Positions 45,948 through 55,709 of a DNA stretch of 64,000 nt are shown one piece after another. The stretch comes from Paracoccus alkanivorans. GTDB taxonomy: Bacteria; Pseudomonadota; Alphaproteobacteria; Rhodobacterales; Rhodobacteraceae. The first letter of the stretch is position 1. Each line of letters opens with the position of its first letter. The DNA is taken from assembly GCF_003697785.1 (NCBI RefSeq), contig NZ_QOKZ01000001.1, forward strand, positions 868,001 to 932,000, written 5' to 3'. A program made the translations under genes and the position numbers. The notes below the pieces were generated by a model. That model had not been told where the DNA came from and did no database searches. It saw only the letters and a list, made by a program, of their open reading frames with translations.

Positions 45948-47110
45948 GATTGTATCTTTCTGGTCCGAGGGATTGCGTCAGCACCATGAGCCGGTCCTTG
46001 CGGCACATGCGTGTCGGATATTTCCTCTTCGGACTTCCCGGAACTCGCTGTGCCAAACCTGTCATCCTCGCGGTTCAGGATATTTTGGACCTCGCCACCC
46101 ATGATGAGCGGATCATCGAGCGCAATGAACAATTGGCAGCGCGCCAGAAGCCGCGGTTTGCCGGAAATGCGCGTCCTGACCCCCATGCGTTCACCAACAG
46201 GCACCGCATCGTTCAGAGTACCGGTAAATGCGTTGCCGAAGGGTGAGATCGTGCGGATGGTTGTGCCGTATTCGATCTCTCCACAGTGCTGCAGCCAAGA
46301 GAGAAGCGCCGTTGTGCCCGTGCCGGTAGGCCCCTGGCAGATAACGCCCGGATCCATGTATACCGCAACAGATGCACTTGGCTCGTCCGAAACGCCTCGT
46401 TCCACCGGACCGGCGAGCAGCGCCAGCGAAAGTGGCGGCATGGCGCCATGTACCGGATGATGAAGTTCCTGGCGCGCGGCAACCGGCAGAAAGGCCCGGA
46501 AGAATTCTGTCAGTTCCGGGATGGGGGTTCGCTGCGGATCGAGGCCGGCATCCGCGCCGGAAACGATGGCATAGAACGTGCCGCCATAGACGAGGCTGTA
46601 GCGCACTGTTCCCCATCCCTCGACATCCGCGAGTTTCTCCCCGACAGCCACGAATCCGGGGAGCGCATCATAGGCGACGGCTTCCAGTCCACCCGCGCGG
46701 TAGCTTGCTTGCATGCGGGTAATCCCGCCCGGTGTTTCAAGCACGAATATTCGTTCTTCATCCCCGAATACCTGTCGTTCGGCCTCGGACAGGGCGGCGA
46801 TCGTGCACATGGCATTCGAGCCCGAGAAATCCGGATAGCCCATCGTGCCCATGATGATAAGTCCCGCATCCGCGTCTGGATCAGATGACGGCACGATCAA
46901 GTTGATGCAATGAGAGGGATCGCCATAGGGCTTGCGAATAAGAAGACGGCGGAGCCCATCAGCATGGTGCCGCAGGAAGCGCGCGCGATCCGCCACGCTG
47001 CCGTCCGGAATGTTTTCCACACCACCGAGTATGACGCGACCGACATCACCGCCGGCTTCCGCATCGATGCCGTCGAGAACATGGTGTTTGGCAGGATCGT
47101 TCATATTCAT
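45944..47110 (-). CDS. Proline racemase-family protein with Ser/Thr in place of catalytic Cys pair
   Basis: A 388-residue protein of the proline racemase/hydroxyproline epimerase fold. The first catalytic position is Ser96 in FSGSNAMC where epimerases have Cys in MCGHG. The second is Thr262 in GPTGTGTTA where they have Cys in SPCGTG. Known members have Cys/Cys, Ser/Cys or Cys/Thr; Ser/Thr is uncommon, so the reaction cannot be assumed. ATG at 47104 has a better-spaced ribosome site than that at 47110. It is coupled to the MDR gene. Confidence 0.82.
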   Translation of the reverse strand: MNMNDPAKHHVLDGIDAEAGGDVGRVILGGVENIPDGSVADRARFLRHHADGLRRLLIRKPYGDPSHCINLIVPSSDPDADAGLIIMGTMGYPDFSGSNAMCTIAALSEAERQVFGDEERIFVLETPGGITRMQASYRAGGLEAVAYDALPGFVAVGEKLADVEGWGTVRYSLVYGGTFYAIVSGADAGLDPQRTPIPELTEFFRAFLPVAARQELHHPVHGAMPPLSLALLAGPVERGVSDEPSASVAVYMDPGVICQGPTGTGTTALLSWLQHCGEIEYGTTIRTISPFGNAFTGTLNDAVPVGERMGVRTRISGKPRLLARCQLFIALDDPLIMGGEVQNILNREDDRFGTASSGKSEEEISDTHVPQGPAHGADAIPRTRKIQS

Positions 47111-47266
47111 CTTCCCGCGGTTATTGCTGAACTCCGCTGTGAAAACAGCGAGCAGCAGATCTCGAACTCGCTCTTCGCGCCAGACCTCCGATAACGATGT
47201 CGCCCGGTTATCGAAGAGATCGCCGGCATCGCCGTATGCCGAGTTTCGCCGACCGAAACACGGGGA

Positions 47267-47686
47267 TCAGGCTGGCGGCCCCTTCTCGAGGATGGTCAGC
47301 TCCGGATCGTAGCGGTCCCAATCGAGACCCCGGATACCATAGGTCATGAGTGTCGGCTTGAACCGTGACGGCTCATCAAGACTGCCGGGATGGATTGCCG
47401 TGATGTCCGGATTGGCCGCGAATGTGACATGGGTCGGCGTGCCGCAGGTTCCGCAGAACGCGTGGAGCTTTTCATTGCCGCTGTCACCGGCAATGCGCCA
47501 TATCTGTGGATCACCGGTCACCGTGACTGCATCCGCTCCGGCAAAGACGGCATAGGATGAATGGCCCGTGCCGCTGCGCATCTGGCAATGCCGGCACTGG
47601 CAGTGAAGTTCGGCGACCGGGGTCCCCGTCGCCTGATATCGGATGGCGCCGCATGCACAGCCGCCTGTGTAGGTTTTCTGGTCCAT
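47267..47686 (-). CDS. GFA-domain protein (glutathione-dependent formaldehyde-activating-like)
   Basis: This 139-residue zinc protein has the GFA cysteine pattern GGCACGAIRY (C10, C12), CQCRHCQMRSG and FCGTCGTPTH. The family is named for formaldehyde-glutathione chemistry; many members are uncharacterised. It stands alone between the racemase-family gene and LysR. Possible link to formaldehyde from the upstream methylated-amine genes is speculative. Confidence 0.85.
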   Translation of the reverse strand: MDQKTYTGGCACGAIRYQATGTPVAELHCQCRHCQMRSGTGHSSYAVFAGADAVTVTGDPQIWRIAGDSGNEKLHAFCGTCGTPTHVTFAANPDITAIHPGSLDEPSRFKPTLMTYGIRGLDWDRYDPELTILEKGPPA

Positions 47687-48035
47687 CGTTTCGCTCCCAT
47701 AGGTCTAATTGGCGTTTCGCTCGGAAATCCAAGCATTGGCCGGTTTCGTGGAGGGACGTCATGCTGAAAGCACCACGCTTGGTCACTCCCGGATAGGCTA
47801 CGGGTCTCGCCCGATGAGCGTGAGTAACAATGGTGTCGCGATCCGGCGCGATTTCGACTTGTTTCCAATGCCCCATCCATCGAACCGATCATCTCTCGAA
47901 CAAGGCGACGGATCGTCCCTGCAGCCAGTCCGGGTAATTTCGAAACTCTTCCAACCCGTTGGAGAAACAGTGACATATGCGTTTGATCCGAACTATAGTG
48001 GGATAGGTAACATCATTCGTTAGAGTTTCTGTTTA
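47687..48035. other. Intergenic stretch before LysR, no gene seen
   Basis: 349 bp between the divergent GFA and LysR genes. No coding region was recognised on either strand. AT-rich bases near 47990-48030 (TATAGTGGGATAGG) may hold the LysR promoter. Confidence 0.4.
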
Positions 48036-48929
48036 ATGAATCATCTGAAGTCCTTGCGCGTTTTCACCCGCGTCGTTGAACTGGGCAGCTTCGCCGCCGC
48101 CGCGCGCGAGCTCGGATTGTCCCCTGCGGCGGTTGGCAATCATGTCAGATCGCTCGAATCCTGGTTCGGTGCGTCATTGCTGCTGCGGACCACGCGGCAG
48201 CAGAGTCTGACCGAGGAAGGGCGCGAGGTCATCGAACAGGCCGCCGCGATCCTGGACGGAATGACGGCGCTTGACGACCTGGCCTGCCGCAATCTGGAAC
48301 CGGCCGGTCCGGTCAGTATCTCTGCCCCGATCGGTATCGGCCGGCAATTCGTTGCACCGATCATCCACCGGCTATTGCAAAAACATCCCCGGCTCAGGGT
48401 TGACCTGCGCCTTTCGGACCGGCCGGAGGACCTGGTGAAATCTGGCCTGGACCTGGCAGTCCGGAACGGACCGTTGGCCGGTGGCGAAACCCTGATCGCT
48501 CGAAGCGTGGCGCGCCAGACCCTGGTGCTCGGGGCCGCGCCATCCTATGCGGAGAAATGGGGCTTGCCCGAGAATCTCGAGGAATTACGTAATCACAACA
48601 CCGTCAGCTATTCCCGGAATGGCCGGCCTCGGCAATGGCTCTTCCCGACTGAGGACGGCATGGTCCAAATCGAGCCGCCTGCCAGCTTCATGGCGACGGA
48701 TATCGGGACCTTGTGCGACGCGGCGATCAACGGTTTGGGGATCATCTGGCAGCCGGAATGGCTGCTCGCGCCGCATTTTGAAAGCGGCGCGTTGATCCCC
48801 GTCATGGTCGATCAGCCGGCACTGACAATCGATACCTATCTTGTGCGCCCCGACGCATCTCCTCCCAAGCGTGTCAGAATTGCCGCGGATTTCATTGCCG
48901 CCGGACTTACCGGAAAGCTCGGGCGGTAG
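48036..48929 (+). CDS. LysR-family transcriptional regulator
   Basis: A 297-residue LysR protein: helix-turn-helix with LGSFAAAARELGLSPAAVGN and an effector domain of the CrgA-like branch (SAPIGIGRQFVAPI). No target is adjacent on the same strand. It is divergent from GFA and convergent with the Lrp gene. It may control GFA or the MDR/racemase pair. Confidence 0.88.
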   Translation: MNHLKSLRVFTRVVELGSFAAAARELGLSPAAVGNHVRSLESWFGASLLLRTTRQQSLTEEGREVIEQAAAILDGMTALDDLACRNLEPAGPVSISAPIGIGRQFVAPIIHRLLQKHPRLRVDLRLSDRPEDLVKSGLDLAVRNGPLAGGETLIARSVARQTLVLGAAPSYAEKWGLPENLEELRNHNTVSYSRNGRPRQWLFPTEDGMVQIEPPASFMATDIGTLCDAAINGLGIIWQPEWLLAPHFESGALIPVMVDQPALTIDTYLVRPDASPPKRVRIAADFIAAGLTGKLGR

Positions 48930-48973
48930 GGCGAAGGTGTTCTTTCCCGAATACGGTCCCATCAGGCCAGCCA

Positions 48974-49447
48974 TCATTCCAGCGGGATCGCGGTCTCGTC
49001 CTTGGCGGTACGGATCACCATCATTGTCCAGTAGCGCGCAACGTTGGTCCGGCCCTGGAACAGCCGATGGCAAAGCGCATCATATTCCTCCATGTCGCGC
49101 AGGCGCAGCATCAGGATCGCATCGACCTCTCCTGTCACCGCATGCGCCTGGGTGACCGCCTCTTCCCTGGCCGCCAGTTCGAGAAACTGCCGCGTATTCG
49201 GTTCGCCGTGGAGTTTCAGTTCCACGGTCACCACGGCTCTCAGCCTGCGCCCGGCCTTGGCAGGGTTCAGGATCGCGACAATCCGGTCAATGACACCCAC
49301 CTGACGCAACCGCCGTATCCGCCGCAGGCAACTTGACGGGGACAGGCCGACCTCTTCAGCCATATGGGCATTCGTGCGCGACGCATCACGCTGCAGCAGG
49401 TTCAGCAGCTTCCTGTCGATCCGATCCATCCGAATCTCCGAATTCAT
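48974..49447 (-). CDS. Lrp/AsnC-family transcriptional regulator
   Basis: A 157-residue Lrp/AsnC protein: helix-turn-helix with MDRIDRKLLNLLQRDASRTN, then AEEVGLSPSSCLRRIRRL, and a RAM ligand domain. ATG at 49447 (or 49429) is preferred; an upstream reading would add an extension unlike the family. An excellent Lrp-like palindrome lies just upstream, so it probably regulates itself and the divergent membrane protein, in response to an amino acid. Confidence 0.88.
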   Translation of the reverse strand: MNSEIRMDRIDRKLLNLLQRDASRTNAHMAEEVGLSPSSCLRRIRRLRQVGVIDRIVAILNPAKAGRRLRAVVTVELKLHGEPNTRQFLELAAREEAVTQAHAVTGEVDAILMLRLRDMEEYDALCHRLFQGRTNVARYWTMMVIRTAKDETAIPLE

Positions 49448-49456
49448 GGGGCTCAG

Positions 49457-49475
49457 CGTGCAATAAAATTGCACG
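49457..49475. promoter_or_regulatory. Lrp/AsnC operator, perfect inverted repeat
   Basis: CGTGCAAT-AAA-ATTGCACG, 8 bp arms around AAA, sits 10 bp upstream of the Lrp start and about 70 bp before the divergent membrane gene. The size and AT-rich centre fit an Lrp/AsnC box. Confidence 0.65.
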
Positions 49476-49546
49476 GATGCGCAATCTTTGACCGCAAATG
49501 CGAATGAGACCGGTTTAGGAAATGACGGCAATAATACGAGGAGGCC

Positions 49547-50530
49547 ATGATGTCCGCGTCGAGATTCGTCATCAGCACAACCGGAGAAACACTGCGAATT
49601 TACTGGGAATTGGCGCGCATCATGGTACCGGTCACAATCGTAACCGAGGTGATGTCGCGTGCCGGCTTGATCGATCTCGTCGCCCCCGCTCTTGCGCCGG
49701 TCATGGGGCTGTTCGGGTTGCCGCCGGAACTGAGCCTTGCCTGGCTGACAGGAATGCTTGTGGGGATATGGGGGGCGATCGCGATGATCTTCGCCCTAGT
49801 GCCCGCCGAGTCGATGAGCATAGCCGACATCACCGTATTTTCTTCACTTGTCCTTATCGCGCATGGTCTGCCAATCGAGCAGAAGATCATCCAGAAGGCC
49901 GGGCCGGGCTTCGCGGTCACCACGACAATCCGCATTGCCGGTGCAATCCTCTACGCGATGATCCTCCACCATCTGTTTGCCGCAACAGGCTGGCAGGCGG
50001 AAATCCTGAACCCGATCTGGATACCGGTGGCTGATGCCACCGACTGGATGAGCTTTCTGACCGGGCTGGTTGAGACACTCATTTACATGCTGGTCATTCT
50101 TCTTGCTCTTTCCTGGGGGCTGGAGGTGCTGAAACTGACAGGCCTCATGGCGCTGTTGATGAAGCTTCTCGCTCCGGCGTTGCGCCTCGCCGGTATCAGG
50201 GGCGAAACTGGGCAATTCACAACCGTCGGTTTGTTCCTGGGCATCTCCTATGGTGGTGGCTTGCTGATCCGCGAAGCGCGGGCGGGCAACCTGTCGCCCC
50301 GCCAGATCTTCATTTCCTGCGTCTTCATGGGCTTTGCGCATAGCATCATCGAGGATACCTTGCTCGTGATGGCCTTGGGTGCGGATGTTCTTGGCGTGCT
50401 CGTGGGGCGGCTTGTCTTCGCGATCGCGGCAACTGCCCTGATTGCGTATCTCATAAGGTCGGTTTCGGATGAAACCTTTTTTACATGGATGTTCCGGCAC
50501 GGGAAACGCCATAGAGTGGCGGGGTTGTAG
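49547..50530 (+). CDS. Nucleoside-recognition (Gate) domain membrane protein
   Basis: A 327-residue integral membrane protein with about eight hydrophobic segments and two Gate-like repeats (IMVPVTIVTEVMSRAGLIDL near 24-43; LEVLKLTGLMALLMKLL). These proteins are related to nucleoside and other transporters of unproven substrates. Divergent from Lrp with an operator between, so an amino-acid exporter or importer under Lrp control is plausible. Confidence 0.82.
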   Translation: MMSASRFVISTTGETLRIYWELARIMVPVTIVTEVMSRAGLIDLVAPALAPVMGLFGLPPELSLAWLTGMLVGIWGAIAMIFALVPAESMSIADITVFSSLVLIAHGLPIEQKIIQKAGPGFAVTTTIRIAGAILYAMILHHLFAATGWQAEILNPIWIPVADATDWMSFLTGLVETLIYMLVILLALSWGLEVLKLTGLMALLMKLLAPALRLAGIRGETGQFTTVGLFLGISYGGGLLIREARAGNLSPRQIFISCVFMGFAHSIIEDTLLVMALGADVLGVLVGRLVFAIAATALIAYLIRSVSDETFFTWMFRHGKRHRVAGL

Positions 50531-50955
50531 AGTGAAACGTCGGATATCGAACGGTTGCATCCGTGTTTGACGAAGTCGCTTGCCCTATCGCTGACAGCCG
50601 CTGAAAAGAACCTGTAACAACGGCCAACGCAACGCCCCGAGAATTCACGCGGGTGAAACTGCCACCAATATGATTGCTGCGCAATTGGCGAATGACCGGA
50701 ATGTGGAGGCTACGCCGCAGCATCCGCACAAGGAATGGATGGTTGCAAAGGGCCGTTTCCTTTCCTTTTTACGTAATGTGCGGACGGTCGATAATCGGCC
50801 CAAATATTGTGCGGTTATCAGTGCTCCCGACAATCGCTCTGTCTGTTTACCATAGGTTATGCTGCAGATGCGGGGTCAATGTCCCGTGCCGCGAGCCGTG
50901 ACTTGCGGCGTCGGGCCAGCGTGATCTATCCTTACCGCAGGGAAAGGAGAAGCCC
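50531..50955. other. Intergenic stretch, no gene seen
   Basis: 425 bp with no supported coding region on either strand, between two plus-strand genes. GGAAAGGAGAAG at its end is the ribosome site of the next gene. Confidence 0.4.
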
Positions 50956-51321
50956 ATGCTGACGCGCCGCAGACTGACCCTCTCAATCCTCATTTCAGGA
51001 CTTGCCACACCCGCGCTGGCCCATCATGGCTGGCGTTGGACCAGCGGCGAAAACATCCGACTGACCGGCATCATCCAATCCGCCCGCCTTGGCAATCCGC
51101 ATGGCGTGTTGCAGGTTGATGTCGAGGGTGAACTCTGGCAGGTCGAGGTCGGCCAGCCTTGGCGCAATGAACGCGCTGGTCTGACCGATGCCGATTTCGC
51201 CGAAGGCCGGGAGATCGTCATTGAGGGCGAGCCCGCGGCAGATGCGGAAGAGCGGCTGCTCAAGGCCGAGCGTATCTGGTTCGACGGCAATCTGCACGAA
51301 CTCTATCCCGACCGCAGATAG
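50956..51321 (+). CDS. DUF6152 family exported protein
   Basis: A 121-residue protein with a twin-arginine-like N-terminus (LTRRRLTLSILISG) and cleavage after PALA, so exported. The mature part (HHGWRWTSGENIRLTG, then ARLGNPHGVLQVD) is the DUF6152 pattern. Function unknown. It is followed after 3 bp by the DUF6644 gene, with which it often pairs. Confidence 0.82.
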   Translation: MLTRRRLTLSILISGLATPALAHHGWRWTSGENIRLTGIIQSARLGNPHGVLQVDVEGELWQVEVGQPWRNERAGLTDADFAEGREIVIEGEPAADAEERLLKAERIWFDGNLHELYPDRR

Positions 51322-51324
51322 GAC

Positions 51325-51783
51325 GTGGAACCACTGATTGATATGCTCGCGGTCAGCGGTCCCGCGCAGATGATGCGCACTGGCCGTTGGGTTTATGCCG
51401 CCGTCAGCGGCGGGCACGTGCTGGGCATCGCGCTGCTGGTTGGCGCGATCGCCAGCCTCGATCTGAGGCTGATCGGGCTGTGGCCGACCGTTCCCGTGCC
51501 CGATCTGGCGCAGGTGCTGGTGCCGGTTGCCGCCACCGGATTGATACTGGCCATGATGACCGGGCTGCTTTTGTTTCTGGCCGGGCCCGCCGATTACCTG
51601 CAGATGCGGGTATTCTTGCTTAAACTGACTTTGATCGCCTGCGGTGCAGGCCATGCGGTGTGGTTTCATTCCACCAATAGTTTCACACGCCCAAACATCG
51701 GGCTTTGGCGTGTCGGACTGCTCTCGCTCCTGATGTGGCTTGCAGTGTTGATCTGTGGCCGGATGCTGGCCTTCATCGACTAG
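51325..51783 (+). CDS. DUF6644 family membrane protein
   Basis: A 152-residue protein with four hydrophobic segments and a conserved His in HAVWFHSTN. GTG at 51325 is the likely start. Cotranscribed with the DUF6152 gene; the pair may handle a metal or haem cargo, but this is only guilt by association. Confidence 0.78.
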   Translation: MEPLIDMLAVSGPAQMMRTGRWVYAAVSGGHVLGIALLVGAIASLDLRLIGLWPTVPVPDLAQVLVPVAATGLILAMMTGLLLFLAGPADYLQMRVFLLKLTLIACGAGHAVWFHSTNSFTRPNIGLWRVGLLSLLMWLAVLICGRMLAFID

Positions 51784-51942
51784 GCAGCCGTTCACCAGAC
51801 GAAGGACAGCGGCATGAGACCTCACCAAGCGGATTAAGCCTTATCCTCCGTATGGTTTTCCATGACTGAAAATGCTGCGATGAAGCACCTTAACGTGGAA
51901 TAGATGACCGAAATGGGGACAGCCTGCGTCTCTGCTTCCAGC

Positions 51943-52403
51943 AGATTCCGCAATCACGAGTGCGTCCTCCAATTCGACGCCGAGATATCTCACGGTACTG
52001 TCCACCTTTGTGTGGCCGAGCAAAATCTGTAAGGTACAGGGATCACCCGTCTTGCGGTAGATATGAGTGATCTTGTTGCGACGCATGGAACACGTCAAAA
52101 AGGGTGCCGGCTCCAGACCAATGGACGAGACCCAGTCCCGGACCAACCGAGCATACAGCCGGATCGAAATGTGCAGCCCTTCATGGAAGCATCCGGACGA
52201 GAGATGTTCGGAACCGATCATCATCGGATCCGTCAGCCCGCCGCGATCGATTTTCATGTGCCCTCGGTAATCTCGAAGCGTACTGGTTTGCGCGTTTCGC
52301 TCTGGATAATCGAGGCCCGCTCCTTTACCTGACTGGCCGCGTAGACATCACTGATCCCGAGCTTCACGAGGTCACGGCCGCGAAGCTTGCTGTCGATGGC
52401 GAG
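51943..52403 (-). pseudogene. Phage-type tyrosine integrase remnant
   Basis: Two minus-strand frames give the C-terminal part of a tyrosine recombinase. An upstream frame reads LAIDSKLRGRDLVKLGISDV and on to RKPVRFEITEGT (52403-52258); a downstream one has RLYARLVRDWVSSIGLEP, IYRKTGDPCTLQILLGHTK and VRYLGVELEDAL. A frameshift lies near 52258, the N-terminal half is missing, and the H of HxxR is Cys (TCSMRRN). It is dead. Confidence 0.8.
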
Positions 52404-52440
52404 CCCAACCGACGATGAAGGGTATCAGTTGCACACTGAC

Positions 52441-53637
52441 TCAGGCCTTGTCTGTCAGTATCGTCCATGCAAGTGCAATGGCAGCAATCGAAACCGCAGC
52501 CACAGCAATCGCAACGCTGCCCCAGCCAAAGCCTGCCGCCAGCCCGCCAGCCGTGGCCGGACCCGCCAACATCCCCACATTGTTGCCCTGGATCGCGAAG
52601 CCCATCGTCGCGCCGACCAGATCGGGCCGTGGCGCGAGCTTTGGCACACATCCCATCAGCACGACCGGGATCAGCCCAGCCATGAAGGAGAAGAGCACCG
52701 CGAAGCCGGCGACGAACGGCCAGGTCAGACCGGCTGCCAGGACACCAAAGCCAAAGACTGTCATGGCAAGGAAGCCCGCGGTCAGGATATGAGCCGGACG
52801 CCGCCCCGCAGACAGGAGAACACCGGAGACGAGATTGCCCAGCCCGCTTGCCGCTACGGAGATCGCGGCAACCGCGCTCGCCAAGTTTTGGCTCAACCCG
52901 AACTGTTCCGCAAGAAGCGTCGGCAAGAAGCCAAAGATGGCAAAAAAGGCAGCAGAGAAGGCTGCGAACAAGGCCGCCAAAGCCCAGGGGCCAGGCGCGG
53001 CGACGACACGCGTCAGTTGCTCCGTAATATTCTGATCGTGCCCATGCGCTTTTCTCGCAGGAATCGAAGCGGCAAAAATGAGGCCGTAGGCAAGCAGGAT
53101 TGCCGCGTTGAGCATCCAGAACCCGCGCCATTCGAGATAGGCGAACAGTGGTGCCGAAAGCATCACCGCCGTCATCCCGACCGGCATGACAGTTGCCCAG
53201 ACCGCGATCGCGCGATCCCGTAGCTCTGCCGAAACAGTCGCGAAGATGATCGTGGGTGCTGCCACCAGCACGGAGACGAAGCCAAGCCCCTCAACGACAC
53301 GCGACAGGATAAGCGGGCCTGTGCCCCCGGCCATACCGCCGAGACCGGAACCGAGCGCCTGCAACAGAAGCCCGCCCACGACCATACGCCTGGCCCCGAC
53401 CCGATCCACCGCCAGCCCGATGGGCGTGCCGAAACCGGCACCGACTACGGCGAAGGCTGAAATGAGCCAGGATGCCAAGGCAAGGCTGAGGCCGAGATCG
53501 TCCTGAATGGTGCTCAACGCCATGGGCACCTTTCCGACTTGAAAGGCTGAAACCGTACCTGCGCCCGCGATGATGAGGATCGCAGACCAACCCGCCTTCC
53601 TGCCTCCGTGGTCTGTAAGGCTATCCGCTAAGGACAT
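52441..53637 (-). CDS. MFS transporter
   Basis: A 398-residue major-facilitator protein with 12 predicted membrane segments and the loop motif DRVGARRMVVGG near 79-90. CynX/NimT-like in appearance. It is followed by FMN reductase upstream on the same strand and faces a divergent LysR, which may control both. Cargo unknown. Confidence 0.87.
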   Translation of the reverse strand: MSLADSLTDHGGRKAGWSAILIIAGAGTVSAFQVGKVPMALSTIQDDLGLSLALASWLISAFAVVGAGFGTPIGLAVDRVGARRMVVGGLLLQALGSGLGGMAGGTGPLILSRVVEGLGFVSVLVAAPTIIFATVSAELRDRAIAVWATVMPVGMTAVMLSAPLFAYLEWRGFWMLNAAILLAYGLIFAASIPARKAHGHDQNITEQLTRVVAAPGPWALAALFAAFSAAFFAIFGFLPTLLAEQFGLSQNLASAVAAISVAASGLGNLVSGVLLSAGRRPAHILTAGFLAMTVFGFGVLAAGLTWPFVAGFAVLFSFMAGLIPVVLMGCVPKLAPRPDLVGATMGFAIQGNNVGMLAGPATAGGLAAGFGWGSVAIAVAAVSIAAIALAWTILTDKA

Positions 53638-53694
53638 GATGACCGTCTCCGTCCAGGATAGTTGTGCTGGTTGGAAGATTGACCAGGGCCGACA

Positions 53695-54288
53695 TCATGC
53701 GGCATCGACGGCCAGCATTTCGGCATAAGACTCGGCCATGCGAGCGCGGCGCAGCGCAGTTGCCCACCATTTCAACTGGCGGAGCATCACGGCCGCAGCT
53801 GCCGCACAACCCTCGGGGTTAGCGGGGCGCCCATCGTCGTCGAACGCATCCCACGGGTTCTGGAAGCTGACAGTGTCCCGCATGGTCATGGCGTGCAACT
53901 CCGCCATGACGCCGCGCAGGTGCTCGACCGCCCGCAGGCCGGCGGCAAACCCGCCATAGGAGACGAAACCGACCGGTTTGGCCTGCCATTCCTGGTAGCC
54001 GAAATCGATGGCGTGTTTGAGAACCGCTGGAAAGCTGTGATTGTATTCGGGCACCACCATGACAAAGGCATCCGCGGCTGCCAGCCGCTCACAGAACGAC
54101 AATGTCTCGGCGCTTGGCGTATCCGATATGGCCGCAGGCAGGTCGATCTCTGCCAGATCGATGACATCCGCCGAGAAACCGGCGTTCGACTGAACCTGTT
54201 GCGTGAACCAACGCGCGATGACCGGCGCAAAACGGCCTTCGCGATTGCTGCCGACGAGGATGGCGAGGTGGATTTGCTTGTCTGACAT
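53695..54288 (-). CDS. NADPH-dependent FMN reductase-family protein
   Basis: A 197-residue flavodoxin-like protein with FMN loop VGSNREGRFAPVIARW (residues 12-27) and PEYNHSFPAVLKHAIDF. Such enzymes reduce FMN, quinones or azo compounds. It lies upstream of the MFS gene on the same strand and 246 bp from the divergent LysR start, the likely regulator. Confidence 0.88.
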   Translation of the reverse strand: MSDKQIHLAILVGSNREGRFAPVIARWFTQQVQSNAGFSADVIDLAEIDLPAAISDTPSAETLSFCERLAAADAFVMVVPEYNHSFPAVLKHAIDFGYQEWQAKPVGFVSYGGFAAGLRAVEHLRGVMAELHAMTMRDTVSFQNPWDAFDDDGRPANPEGCAAAAAVMLRQLKWWATALRRARMAESYAEMLAVDAA

Positions 54289-54534
54289 GGTCTCTGTTCT
54301 CCTTTTGACATTGGTTGCTGAAGACGAGCGGAAGCAGTCGCATAGCGGCGTCTGTCCGATGCGTTAGGGGTAATCCCCGGGAATATTTGCGGCGATACGC
54401 GTCGGGGGCGCGGGCCTAGATCGGCGTCGGTATCTGCATGTGTCACAGGCCCTTTCACTGGGATCGAGGACAAGATACATTCCTCAGTTAGATAAAAAAG
54501 CGCAAAGATTCGGCCTTTATCATCGGATGATTAG

Positions 54535-55431
54535 ATGGGTTTAATCTCTTTGGAACAGTGGCGCGCCCTGGTTGGCGTCGTCGATGCCGGAAGTTATGCT
54601 CTTGCCGCCGACACACTCGGCAAGAGCCAGTCCTCTGTCAGCTACGCCGTGGGACAAATCGAGGAACGGACGGGCGTCGAACTCTTCCGGATCCAGGGGC
54701 GGAAGGCTGTCCTGACCGCCGAGGGAAAGGCGCTCTATCTTCGCGCCAAATACCTTCTGTCCGAGGCAGAGCGTATCGAAAAAGCCGCTGCCGAGATGGC
54801 CGTCGGTCATGAGGCCGAATTGCGCCTGGCAGTGGACATCATGTTCCCGCCAACTATCCTCCTCGATGCCATCAAGAGTTTCGTCGCTGAGCGTCCAACG
54901 ACTCGTCTCGAGATCTATGAAACCGTCGTCGCCGGCTCCATGGAGTTGCTTGAAGATGGGCAGGTTGATCTCGCAATCGCACCCGAAGTCCCGAACGGGT
55001 TCCTGGGCGAGCCCATCATGCGTGTCCAGTTCCTGCCGGTTGCCGCACCTTCACACCCCCTCCATCGCTGCGATCTGGTCTCGCTGAACGACTTGCGGGA
55101 TCACCATCATCTCATCATTCGCGATAGCGGCGAACGCCGGGTCGACCACGGCGCCTGGCAGGTCTCCCAGAACAGGATCATCTTTTCCCAAACATCGACA
55201 TCGATCGACGCCGCACGGCGCGGCCTGGGCTTCAGCTGGTATGCAGAGACACTCATCGGGGCGGATCTCAGGGCCGGCACATTGAAGGAACTGCCGATTG
55301 CGGAACGTGCGCGCAGGTCGGCCGAGCTTTTTCTGGTTTTCCGTGATGCGGTTGGCGCGAGCCCCGGTGTGCGTCGATTGGCGGAAATGCTGAGACATAT
55401 GGTGTGCAACACTGATGACCGGGCCGTGTAG
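54535..55431 (+). CDS. LysR-family transcriptional regulator
   Basis: A 298-residue LysR protein with an N-terminal HTH (ALAADTLGKSQSSVSYAVGQ) and an effector domain. It is divergent from the FMN reductase/MFS pair, the classic arrangement for a LysR activator of a neighbouring oxidoreductase. About 278 bp to the convergent PdxR-like gene hold no gene. Confidence 0.88.
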   Translation: MGLISLEQWRALVGVVDAGSYALAADTLGKSQSSVSYAVGQIEERTGVELFRIQGRKAVLTAEGKALYLRAKYLLSEAERIEKAAAEMAVGHEAELRLAVDIMFPPTILLDAIKSFVAERPTTRLEIYETVVAGSMELLEDGQVDLAIAPEVPNGFLGEPIMRVQFLPVAAPSHPLHRCDLVSLNDLRDHHHLIIRDSGERRVDHGAWQVSQNRIIFSQTSTSIDAARRGLGFSWYAETLIGADLRAGTLKELPIAERARRSAELFLVFRDAVGASPGVRRLAEMLRHMVCNTDDRAV

Positions 55432-55709
55432 AATGTCCGGTCGTCGAGCAACGTAGTCAGTTTGAAAGCCATGCTCGAACGAAGGTTTTCTGCAAGACAA
55501 CGGACGCTTCATGGCCCCCTTAACGGGCTGAAGCAATCCAGGATTAAAGAATGAATGCAGCCTATCCGCAGCGAATGGCAGCAACGACGGGGCCGCATTG
55601 CAGCATTCAGAGGGATATCAGAGGGCCGCTCTGGGCCGAACCCGACGCCAAGGCTGAGCTCCGTCCCTGAATTTCCACGGAAGTCTGCACAAGGATTGCC
55701 GCTTCCTAC

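Noticed and set aside
47687..48035. Minus-strand reading as a transposase tail
   Set aside because: The translated pieces show no consistent family pattern.
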